Shown here one piece after another: positions 1 through 9,214 of a stretch of 22,057 bases of DNA (the first letter of the stretch is position 1; each line of letters opens with the position of its first letter). The DNA comes from Saccoglossus kowalevskii (Eukaryota; Hemichordata; Enteropneusta; Harrimaniidae): positions 484,219 through 506,275 of the forward strand of contig NW_003130357.1 of assembly GCF_000003605.2 (NCBI RefSeq). The letters run 5' to 3'. Both the position numbers and the translations under genes were made by a program. The notes below the pieces were generated by a model. It was not told the origin of the DNA and made no database searches. It saw only the letters and a program-made list of their open reading frames with translations.

Positions 1-354
1 TGCAAGATTCAGCCTGTGAGTCTGCAAGATCCAGCCTGTGAGTTCTGCAAGATTCACTCTGTGAGTATGCAAGTGTCAGCCTGATGAGTCTGCAAGATCC
101 AGCCTGTGAGTTTGCAAGATTCAGCCTGAGAGTCTGCAAGATTCAGTCTGAGAGTCTGCAAGATCCAGCCTATGAGTCTGCAAGATCCAGGCTATGAGTC
201 TGCAAGATCCAGCCTGTGAGTCTGCAAGATCCAGCCTGTGAGTTTGCAAGATTCAGCCTGAGAGTCTGCAAGATTCAGCCTATGAGTCGGCAAGATTCAG
301 TCTATGAGTCTGTCATTTCCAACCTGTGAGTCTGCCAGTGTCAGCTTATGAGTA
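1..354. repeat. 22-bp minisatellite, 16 units, open at the left edge
   Basis: Sixteen head-to-tail units of 22 bp (two of 23 bp) fill this stretch. Each begins TGCAAGAT(T/C)CAGCC and ends near GTGAGT(C/T). The array starts at base 1, so it continues outside the window. Units 1-13 are close to consensus, while units 14-16 (289-354) decay, as expected at the edge of an array. The unit length is not a multiple of three, so a repeat-protein reading is unlikely. Units 5-6 (91-134) and 11-12 (223-266) are identical pairs 132 bp apart, which hints at a six-unit higher-order duplication. Confidence 0.95.
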
Positions 355-1425
355 TTTTATGTATTTTCAAATAAATAACGTTTGAGATTTGTTGCTCTCC
401 GCGAAATATTTTATTGGAAACAGACAAAATCCGAAAAAATGCAACAGTCAACATTTGTTATTGTCTTCATTTTCACCTTTAGTAAGGAATACATTTCAGT
501 TGTATTCAGATGTAATGCATTGAAATGATCGTTTTAGTTGAACTGAATTCCAGGAAAGTTATTTAGTGCAGGAAATACCACGTGAAAACGGGGGGGGGGG
601 GTGTTGGGAAGGCATAGTCTGAAACAACTTCTCGATGTTTAGCGGTAAATTCAATATAATTTACCCATCATTAAAAACCATTCTTGCTATATTTTTACGC
701 TGACCACTCAGACGCCAGAACAACATCCTTACACTAATACTAACACTGAGTCTTTCAGGCCAGCTATTTTGAAGCTTGCCAATAGACCATGTTTCGTCTC
801 TCATTAATGCAGAAAACAAATGCAAGAAAATTTTACCTATAAACACATATATACATATTATATAAAAGGTTCAGACTGTCCTATTATGTATTGATGTTAG
901 CTTGTGAAAACACTAAACAAGTTAGTGTAATTTTTGTATTTGCTCATTTTAAAGTTAAAACAAAAATCACATGGTGGGAAAATTGTAAAATTCGTAATTT
1001 TCTCAATTCACTGTGTATGGGGACTGTTTACAAGAAACATGATTTGTGTATTTGTCTAGAAAACCACTTGCAACCGTACATGTGCTATATTACCAGTTGA
1101 TTACTATAAGCCGGAACACCCACTTCACGCCACATTTCGTGAAGTTATGTTATAAGATAATAACAAAGTGATTAAGGACAATGTAATCTTTGATCTAAAC
1201 GAACCAGAACCGACAAACACAAATTGTGTGTTTTAAACTAAATTGTTGTTTGCTCGTGTACTTTATACGGGTCGATGAAATACAAACGTCTTGCACGTTC
1301 TGAATACAGTGACGGGATTCGATTTTTTTTGCTTACATGTAAGCTTAACATTGTGGTTTATGTTTGTCTGCGTGTACAATTTATTCATGTGTGATATTGC
1401 AGTATCAATCTGATTAAATATTTTG
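355..1425. other. AT-rich non-coding stretch, no gene seen
   Basis: No ORF here has a recognisable protein signature; the longest are 61-69 codons. A homopolymer of 12 G lies at 590-601. The rest is plain AT-rich DNA with no tRNA-like, rRNA-like or transposon-end sequence that I could recognise. Confidence 0.6.
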
Positions 1426-1469
1426 TATGTTTGTTATGTTTGTTATGTTTGTTGTTGTTGTTGTTGTTT
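1426..1469. repeat. (TATGTTTGT)3 passing into (TTG)n microsatellite
   Basis: Three exact copies of the 9-mer TATGTTTGT occupy 1426-1452. They run directly into TTG trinucleotides up to about 1469. This is a simple compound repeat that probably grew by slippage. Confidence 0.9.
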
Positions 1470-1834
1470 GTGATTCGGTATATTTTAACTATCGCCACAT
1501 ACCTCTGAACCAGAACTCAGTACCACTAATTGAAACTCCATAGACGACAATGTTAACATAATAAGTTGATTGCTATATGAAAATGATAAACTATAAACTA
1601 ATTTGAAAACATGGCTCAAAAATGGGAAATCAATGCAACATGCCAGTAATCAACCGCATGAAAAAACTAACATTTTGGTCTGCTCAAACTCTTGAAAATA
1701 TCAGATAGCAAGACACACCGTACTGTATTTGGATTGCATCTAGAGAAATCACTGGAAAAACACCAATATTAGAACATCCAAATACACATAGAATAAACCC
1801 ACAGCCGCTAAGTGATAAACAAAAGACAACATGA

Positions 1835-2391
1835 AAAGCCACCCTGACACCTGCACGATTTTGTAGCACGCATTGGTACGACTCGAGTCGCCAACTAGTC
1901 GTAAACTGGTGTGAAATGTGCGTAAATCCGTCGTGACTACGTGCCATCTCGGGACGAGAATTTTGAAAAAGTTCAAAATTTTGGTCAGGACAAAATTTCG
2001 CGACCGAGTCTTGAACTATGCGCAAACTGTTCGTGACATCGTCGTGAACTAGTCGGGACGATGCGGGATGATGCGTGCCAGTACGTGGCAGTGCGCGCCA
2101 TGCCACGACTGTCACGAACTGCCACGAAAATCTAACGTCCAAATTGCGCAAACTTATTGTACCAATGCGGGAAGTGCGTAAACTATATGCAAACCATTCG
2201 TGAACTTGTCGTTCCAATTCGTGTCAATGTGGACACTGATGGGCACGCATTCGTGAACTATTCGTGAACTCGTCGTGGACTAGTCGTAAACAGTGCGGGA
2301 GCCTCCCAGTTCGTGCCCCAAAATGGCAGACTTGCCACGACAAAATCGTGCCCAAAAGTCGTGCAAGTGTCAAGGGTGTCAGGGTGGCTTT
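1835..2391. mobile_element. CpG-dense element with 16-bp terminal inverted repeats (degenerate MITE or foldback element)
   Basis: AAAGCCACCCTGACAC at 1835-1850 is the exact reverse complement of GTGTCAGGGTGGCTTT at 2376-2391. Inside these ends, CACGATTTTG at 1854-1863 pairs with CAAAATCGTG at 2341-2350. The interior is far richer in CpG than the flanks and is built from reshuffled short motifs such as TCGTGAACT, CTAGTCGTAAAC (near 1893 and 2280) and GTGCC/GGCAC. I see no transposase ORF and no clear target-site duplication, so the superfamily and exact ends are open. ORFs read across it (1684-2217 minus, 2264-2488 plus) are most simply by-products of the repeat. Confidence 0.65.
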
Positions 2392-2518
2392 AGTCTCAAC
2401 TTTGACCCAGGTGATGCACGCCCCCAAACAAGGTGCACCTGAGAAAATAAAAAATATTTCATTTGTTCTTGCAAGGCATTTAAATTGAAAGAACGAATGG
2501 TCATTGGTTGATTAGTGA

Positions 2519-2691
2519 CATGAGACCAGTGGCGGATCCAGCAAAATGTATTGGGGGGTCCAAGCTTCGCTTAAGATATACGGAGCGTAAATCGCAGAGA
2601 AGCTATGCGTAATTCAGATGATATGAAACGTCATGCGTTTGGGAGGGGCCATGCCCCCTCCCACCCCTCTGGATCCGCCACTGCATGAGAC
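2519..2691. mobile_element. hAT-type MITE with 8-bp target-site duplication
   Basis: The 157-bp element lies at 2527-2683. It begins CAGTGGCGGATCCAG and ends with the exact reverse complement CTGGATCCGCCACTG, giving 15-bp perfect terminal inverted repeats. Both sides carry the same octamer CATGAGAC (2519-2526 and 2684-2691), an 8-bp target-site duplication as made by hAT transposases. Ends of the CAGTGGCGGATCCAG type are widespread on hAT-derived elements in animal genomes. The interior has no coding capacity and holds a G-rich segment near the left end and a purine-rich then C-rich segment near the right end. It is therefore non-autonomous. The perfect duplication suggests a fairly recent insertion. 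Confidence 0.92.
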
Positions 2692-3392
2692 CACCAATAC
2701 CTATGTAACGAGATTTAAACTCCTCTGACTGGTTTAGTCAACGAATCAAGTGCAACGAAAGTCATCTATAAATTAAAAGAAAAAAAATAATATATTGTCC
2801 GTCGCAGTACACGACAGAACGAAAGGAAATTGAAAAATTTACCCGAGTATCTAACCACCTTTTCCGGGCATTTTTCCTGGCCAACCTTTGATTCAGATGA
2901 TTGTCTTCAAAATGAAACCCTTGTGTGAATTATTTTCTCCAATGAGTACGCCGTCGGCCAATATGAAAGGTTAGCTGTGATTGGCTGTAGCTTATAGGAG
3001 GGGGGGGGGGTAGCTGGTACAGGATACATAAAATAAAAACGGCATTTCCGTTTTAACAGGAAATAAAATGAAAGTTCCATTTACAGTGAAAAATAGGTTT
3101 TTACACTTTACAGATAAAACAAATTCCTAATTACATTTTATATTTGAGTTTAAGAATCAAAATTGGAAATTACGACATTTAATTTGGAAAATGTTTTACA
3201 CGCTTACAAAAAATAATATTTTTGTAAAAACTACGGACGTCTACGAATTTACGTTTTTCATTGATTTAAATTACATTATTACGAAAATAAAAAAAAAAGG
3301 TTTTCAGCTTACGAAAATACCCCCTGCCGACCCTCCTTACACGGGATTTTTATAGGTATTGGGTCAGATCCTTGTTTTGGCATCAACTATCA
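2692..3392. other. AT-rich non-coding stretch with small hairpins
   Basis: No gene seen. It contains 11 G in a row at 3000-3010, a short hairpin AAAACGG/CCGTTTT around 3036-3054, and a near-palindrome TACAAAAAATA/ATATTTTTGTA around 3205-3226. Confidence 0.55.
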
Positions 3393-3554
3393 TCAAATAA
3401 ATAATAGATAAATAAAATAAAATAAAATAAAAAAAAATAAAAAAAAATAAAAAAAAATAAAATAAAATAAAATAAAATAAAATAAAATTTAAATTAAATT
3501 AAATTAAATTAAATTAAATTAAATTAAATTAAATTAAATTAAATTAAATATATA
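3393..3554. repeat. compound pentanucleotide microsatellite (AAAAT)n then (AAATT)n
   Basis: About 160 bp consists almost only of A and T. The first half is ATAAA/AAAAT units interrupted by A8-9 runs. From about 3487 the unit switches abruptly to AAATT and stays regular to about 3549. The sharp switch suggests two successive expansions from neighbouring seeds. Confidence 0.95.
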
Positions 3555-6500
3555 TGCAAAGATTTCGAAGTTTGACAACCTTTGGCAATTTTGAAATACT
3601 ATGGCTCATTGATTGCAAAACATGTGCGACCTTAATTTTGCCATGATCACAGATAAAATCCTGTCATGAAGTATTGATTCATGGCAATCACAATTGTATC
3701 AAAATTCCATTCACAATAATGGTGGACACGTGCAATGTAATTTCCTTTGTAAAATATTCGACTTTTTCGTATTCTCTATAACATTATGAAATCCCTAAAA
3801 TAATCTTTATTTGTGGACATCCTTTTACAATCTGTAAAGTATGAATATATAATTTGTCAGTATGAGACAACCAAAAATGAAGGAATGAACGTGGTGAAGG
3901 AATTTATTTAATGCCTGTTATCGCAGTCACTTTTTGGAAAAGTAATTCAGCGAAATGTCTTTATTCATGTTCAGGTCAGGAGGTTTATTTTTATTAATAC
4001 CGTAACACTTGAGCAGAGGGAAACTACTATTCGGCATAATAACCAATGGTGATTACAGTGAGTGTAAAATAATAATATTGTGATGTTTTCAACAGTGCAA
4101 CAATGTTTGCATTTTCATTTGGAAACATACATCAGCCTGGCGTGGGTACGGGCATGATCGGTGTGCGGTTCGATGTAAACCCAGTGCTTTAGTTCCAAAA
4201 AAAAGTTTACACGTTACCTTGAATTGTTCATGCATACCCTTTTCCTCTCGCAATATTCACATAGTCTCATGATGTTCCAGAGCGAACGTGATACAGACGT
4301 CTGGGCTAGTTCATTTTGATTGAGCTTCTTTGGCATCTTTGTTTCTCTTGCTACTGACTCGCATATACCATTTTTTGACGTAAAGCTTCTAAATTCGTCT
4401 AAAACTGTACCTAGAAAACTTTAATTTACCGGCAGTGGGCTTTGCAACTCTTCAAGAAATATAACATGCTTGGCTATTCAGTTGACCATAAATTATGTAT
4501 TAATTAAGCGATTTCGTATAAAAGTAAGTATACTATAATATGTAACAGCCTGAGGGTTTTCGTTGTTTGAAGAGATGGGTTTTCCTTTCTTAAGGTTTTT
4601 TTTTTTAGGAATTTGGTCTCCCGGACCGTGGATGTTACCAATAGTTGGCACTCTACATACCTCTGAAGCATACCTCTATAACGATGAGGCTGATTAAACT
4701 GCACTTCTAAAATAGGGTTTTGGTTTGCACCGAAGTTCTGCATGAAATTTTCATACTAGCTGCAGGTAATGTGAATGAAACTGTCGTCTGAAATGACAGA
4801 ACGGACCGAGAAAAGCAATCCAACAGTTGATAGTTCAAAAGTTTGTTATGGTAAGTTGATATTATTAATATTGCAGTGGTTGTCATGCCATGCCATGTAT
4901 GAGATAAAGTGATTTTTTGCACAGCTCAATACAGCATCGCAATGACTATGTGCCATGTGCCCAACCATCTATCATATCCAGGTCTGGAAAATACTTTGGC
5001 AATTTCACCAAACTTGTGCAGAGCCTCATTGAATATTACGGCGTTGTAATTGTAACCCGGAATAGGGGTATCGTTGATAACACCACTGACCATTCACTGA
5101 CAGGGCAGACTATTTCTCCACGGCATGACACGACATGATTATGTCCGTTTATACATTAGGTGTAAAAGCTCCGATAGCTCTTACCATGTCTTCCTTGACG
5201 TTCTTTTGTCATATACATATACATCGGTATCGACAGCTCCAGACCAATAAATATATGCTCGTGTCAGATGCAACGCCTTCAATGTCCCGTGTATTTATGA
5301 CATTTCGTGGTCTTTCATTTAAAGGTAAAATGTTTGCATATCGAAACCTTGCAGATTCACTGTTCTGAAATCAAGTTACTGCAATGTTTGATGAATATTC
5401 ATTATTAAGTATATGTATATGAATAATGTATATGAAATAAGTATATGCATATGAAGGTACCCCGTACACATTAAATAAATTATCGGGTTTATGTTGCTGT
5501 TTTGTTTCTGATTTTCATAACAACATTGAGTATTATAATGTTGTCAAGGGTCCAACAAAGTAAACTGCAGTACACATGTAATAAATGTAGGAAACATCGC
5601 CGGACAGAGGGGTGCTGTGAGGGCATAACCAAAACAATGTCCCCTGTTGTTACATATAAATTGGCTGTTTTTGAAATGGTTGGAAAGATCAACATACCCC
5701 CCCCCCCCATTAACAAATATTTTTCTAATTTCTACCATCTGTTGACACTGCCCGAGCTAGAACAACACCTGTTTTGCGGCTTCACTACTTAAAATAACTC
5801 CGCCGTCTCAACAACACGTTAAAACTTGCCGGCAAATTGCTTTAACGGAAATATGGTTAGTATTAGCAAGGTTTTTCTCTCATTAATTCACGAAATCAAC
5901 AGCTGATATGCGGTTGCCTATTGGCTACTCGCGCTGTCAATCTCTTGGCCGGTGTATAGTATATACTAGATGATATTTGGTAATAGTATTCCTATTCAAA
6001 ACTGGTTGACCTTTCTGGCAATGTGTCTTCATTGTAATTTGACCTGTGGCCACGTGGTTTTGGTCGGCACTACATAGAACCTATGCGACCTCAACTCATC
6101 GTGGTGGCAGGGATATAATAGTAAAAATAGGACGGTATACTGTACAAACAATTCAAAAATACTATTTTTACTAAGGTGCAAAAAACCTAATATCATAACT
6201 ACAAACGGAATATGTTAACTTACAAACTTAATGTTCGATCTCACCCTATACATCGAGTAATGAGTTTTTAGTATTGACAAACATTACTTTATAACATTTG
6301 TATTAGAGCTAGTTATGTGATGTATTAATACCACACTGCGGGTGCAGGCGATCTGCAATACGAAAGAACGTGCACGCCCTTCTAATTTCTAATAATGCTA
6401 AGAAGGTAGGAAGAGAAATGTGTCATTTGATAGATATCTCAATTGCTCTTAAAGTGTCAGTTTCAATAACAGATCTACAGATGAATGAGAGTTGTTACAT

Positions 6501-7250
6501 TTGGAGGGCGCCGTGGGCTGGAGATCATCTTTTTCCAACCTTGGATTTAAATCTTATTTTCCTCCATATTCAATCTAGGAAATACAACAAAGAATGCCCG
6601 CTTAACAAAAACGAGGATGACAGATGTACTCTACTTTTTCTATCCTTTGAATTCCATTCGGTAATGAAGATTCTGATGACGGAACTAAGTTTCATTTCAT
6701 ACCAAAACATATTTTTAAGGTCAAAATCGCATATTATTGTAAACAAAATCCACATCATTTATATTACACCACCAACAACAAAAATGACACGTGTGCATAG
6801 TTCTTAAAAACAACAACTACAAACTAAAAGTGGATTTATAACTATGGTGTTATTGTTTTATTCACAGTGACAACTTATGTTGAAATCTTCGATGTTGACA
6901 TGTACGTTTACAGTATATACAGTAGTTTCCATGACAACTACTGTGTTGAATTATTCATTCAGACACTCGGTTCAGTCAGTCGCTTAAAACGAGGAACGCT
7001 GGGCAACAGAGGGAAGGTCTTTAACAACACAAGTAAACTGCATAGGCCAATACATACACATAACCTCCTAGAGGGTTTGCTAGCTAGCGTGTTCTCGTAA
7101 CACTCCCGCTGTACGTCACAAAGTAACACACAACTGCAGAATTTCTATCATTATTTTTAATAAAGAAGTAAATATGTCTTGAATAGGAATTCTTCTTTCC
7201 CAGGTAATTTCCTCCAAGAATTTATATCCTGATTCAAAGCACACGACAGT
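3555..7250. other. long non-coding upstream region, no gene supported
   Basis: All ORFs here are below 150 codons, lack recognisable domains and have ordinary AT-rich composition. Visible structure is limited to a reiterated TATATGAA-rich tract at about 5408-5457, a run of 12 C at 5697-5708, a 12-bp inverted repeat at 6119-6173 and a GCTAGCTAGC palindrome at 7079-7088. It may hold distal regulatory DNA for the downstream receptor, but nothing in the sequence proves that. Confidence 0.5.
6119..6173. repeat. 12-bp perfect inverted repeat with 31-nt loop
   Basis: TAGTAAAAATAG at 6119-6130 is the exact reverse complement of CTATTTTTACTA at 6162-6173. The arms are AT-only apart from one G or C, and no target-site duplication is evident, so it could be chance or a small MITE relic. 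Confidence 0.6.
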
Positions 7251-7257
7251 TGTTATA

Positions 7258-7327
7258 CCACGCCCACGCCGGATGTTGCCTTATTTAAAGCTCTACAACT
7301 CTAGAGGGCTTAGTATTTCCCGCAGTC
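7258..7327 (+). promoter_or_regulatory. candidate proximal promoter of the receptor gene (GC box plus TATA-like box)
   Basis: A KLF/Sp-type CCACGCCCACGCC box (7258-7270) and an ETS-like CCGGATGT are followed by a TATA-like TATTTAAAG at 7282-7290. About 30 bp downstream, around 7310-7327, lies an initiator-like GCAGTC where transcription could start. It sits about 230 bp before the first ATG of the only convincing gene, which is the main reason to take it seriously. Such motifs arise by chance in AT-rich DNA, so the call is tentative. Confidence 0.3.
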
Positions 7328-7553
7328 GGCTGACTGAGCTCGATTCACAACCATCTCTACGATAGGTCTAGGATCTGCAAATAGTGTTGCACGTGAGTAC
7401 ATACAGTACGTCGCTGTTCTTGATTCTATTACGTGGCATTATACTTCGTGACGCATGTGAGGCAGTTTATATTCACCTTTAACAGTAACGTTGAATTGCA
7501 AGTCTGTCAACATTCTAAGACTGTGAATGTTATGATCACCTTCGCAAGTTGTG

Positions 7554-8690
7554 ATGAAGGGTGTTGATTTATTCACAGAGCCACTACTCATCAAATCGAA
7601 CTGTGATTTGATAATTGAAACAATGATCGACAACAACGTATCCACCATGACCACAATGCGTGATTTGAATTCAACTGACTGGAATATGTTCTATCCACGG
7701 TTTGATATTATTTTGCCCGCTGTTTACGTTTTCATAACTATTGCGGGCGTCATCGGGAATGGGTTTGTATTGATGATCTTACTCCGAAGCACAAAGAACC
7801 GGTGCATCCCCGATGTATTCATCATCAACCTGGCCGTTGCTGATCTATTATTTGTTTTAACACTACCATTTTTCGCTTACGTCTATGCCGCCGGCAGCTG
7901 GATTTTCGGTAGGATTTTGTGTAAAGTCATCGTTGGGTTTGATGGGATGAACCAGTTTACAGGTATTCTGATATTGACGGCGATGAGCATTGATCGCTAT
8001 TTCGTCATAGCCCGTCCAATTCGCAGTAAAGCTTATCGTACAATCAGCAAAGCGCGGGTGACTAGTGTGCTTGTGTGGGTAACCTCTTTTCTGTGCAGTT
8101 TACCGCTGTGGACATACGCTGAACTGAACACTGAACCGAACGGTGTGATCGTGTGCCAAGTCATGTGGCCGAATCCGCAAGCGAACGCCCTGTCGTTTCT
8201 ATTATTTGCGTTCATCGTTGGGTTCGTTTTACCAGTAACAGCAATACTTACTTTCTACTGGGCTATTTTAAATCACGTGTTCGAAAGGAAAAGTAAACAG
8301 ATATATGACAACAGTCGAGCTCGCTCGGCCCAGTGCCGATACCAACGAGTTGTCAATCTAGTGAGGGCTGTTGTCTGTGCATTCATCATATGTTGGCTCC
8401 CCTTTTATATAATGAATTTCATCACGCTCACCGTACCGGATACAGACAAAGGTTCTGGCACTCTGAATAAGGCGCTGGTGACCTTATACATCACAAGTAT
8501 CTGCCTGAGTTACTTCAACAGCTGTCTGAATCCTATAATTTATTCATTTCTTGGTTCATCCTTCAGGTTAAGACTGAAAAGAATCGTGCGGCGACGGCGT
8601 TCTCTACAAAACGAAACACGTATAACCAATTCATTCGGTAGCTCTCGCAACCGCCAGCAGTGTCAACAAATTGACTCGACGTATAACTGA
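7554..8690 (+). CDS. class A GPCR, somatostatin/allatostatin-C/MCH receptor-like, intronless ORF
   Basis: A complete 378-residue seven-helix receptor expected at the plasma membrane. Approximate helices are 52-77, 86-112, 121-150, 166-189, 210-240, 266-293 and 305-331. Hallmarks: N69 (1.50), LAVAD with D97 (2.50), WIFG at 116-119, C123 paired with C201, D130 (3.32), DRY 147-149, W175, P227, CWLPFY 280-285 and NPIIY 326-330. D130 with NQFT just after it, CxxxWP after C201, N288 (6.55) and FNSCLNP before the last Tyr match the somatostatin/AstC/MCH group. There the aspartate binds a basic residue of a peptide ligand and signalling is usually through Gi/o. N28 and N39 are N-glycosylation sequons. 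The tail is short with a basic patch at 346-349. An in-frame TGA at 7533-7535 closes the frame upstream, making 7554 the first possible ATG; M24 (7623) has the better context. Ligand and orthology are not resolved; an opioid or urotensin relative is less likely. Confidence 0.93.
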   Translation: MKGVDLFTEPLLIKSNCDLIIETMIDNNVSTMTTMRDLNSTDWNMFYPRFDIILPAVYVFITIAGVIGNGFVLMILLRSTKNRCIPDVFIINLAVADLLFVLTLPFFAYVYAAGSWIFGRILCKVIVGFDGMNQFTGILILTAMSIDRYFVIARPIRSKAYRTISKARVTSVLVWVTSFLCSLPLWTYAELNTEPNGVIVCQVMWPNPQANALSFLLFAFIVGFVLPVTAILTFYWAILNHVFERKSKQIYDNSRARSAQCRYQRVVNLVRAVVCAFIICWLPFYIMNFITLTVPDTDKGSGTLNKALVTLYITSICLSYFNSCLNPIIYSFLGSSFRLRLKRIVRRRRSLQNETRITNSFGSSRNRQQCQQIDSTYN

Positions 8691-8878
8691 CGTCTTGGTC
8701 TTTAGTTAAACGAAACAAGATATCGTGTCGACTACCCCGTCATTCATTCATATATTACCTTTGTTGATATTCTATATCTCAAATGTTATAGTAATTAATT
8801 AACAAGACAGAAACTTTCAATGCCAACATTTTTTTGCACTTGTGTCACTGTGACGTAGAAAGCGTTTGGTGAGATTCT

Positions 8879-8884
8879 ATTAAA
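8879..8884 (+). terminator. candidate polyadenylation signal ATTAAA
   Basis: ATTAAA lies 189 bp after the receptor stop codon. It is followed within 30-40 bp by a T- and GT-rich stretch (TTTATTTTTTGCGTG), the usual layout of a downstream element. A canonical AATAAA at 9173-9178 is an alternative end. Neither can be confirmed without transcript data. Confidence 0.3.
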
Positions 8885-9196
8885 TGGGATGTATATATTT
8901 TCAACTTTATTTTTTGCGTGAGTAAAAAGTAAAATTGCCATCATAACGAGTATTAGACTGTTCTGAATTGAAAGTATTTGCAATAAGAAATAATAATAGA
9001 CATGGCAGCGAAGATGTTTATAATTATAAGTTTACCACATTTAAGGCGACATGCGTTAAAATTATGCACGCCCACACTGGTCTTATCGCATGTTGTTGTC
9101 ACTCATTGCTGATTTCCCACTTGCTATGTACCAAACACACAAGTGTCCCTTGAAATTACTGAACATTGAAATAATAAATAATATCATCGAATATTA

Positions 9197-9214
9197 TTTT
9201 ACACTGGTGTAAAA
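9197..9214. repeat. 18-bp palindrome
   Basis: TTTTACAC and GTGTAAAA form 8-bp perfect arms around a TG centre. It lies about 500 bp past the receptor stop codon, just after the AATAAA at 9173, so it could form a hairpin in a longer 3' UTR or mean nothing. Confidence 0.6.

Noticed and set aside
1684-2217. 177-codon ORF on the minus strand
   Set aside because: It lies mostly inside the CpG-dense inverted-repeat element and starts outside it. It has no recognisable domain, and its length is explained by the AT-poor repeat lacking stop codons.
4135-4195. GGTTCGATG, resembling a tRNA B box
   Set aside because: No A box or acceptor and anticodon stems can be drawn around it.
5502-5792. 96-codon ORF with a proline run
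   Set aside because: The prolines come from the C12 homopolymer at 5697-5708; no domain or family resemblance is seen.
6370-6807. 145-codon ORF on the plus strand
   Set aside because: It opens with GTG, has no domain that I recognise, and its composition equals the non-coding surroundings. Not credible as an animal gene.
7551-7553. GTG start for the receptor
   Set aside because: Position 7551 is GTG directly before the ATG at 7554. Animal translation normally uses ATG, so the CDS is placed at 7554.
8033-8215. 60-codon ORF opposite the receptor
   Set aside because: Antisense shadow of the helix 4-5 coding region.
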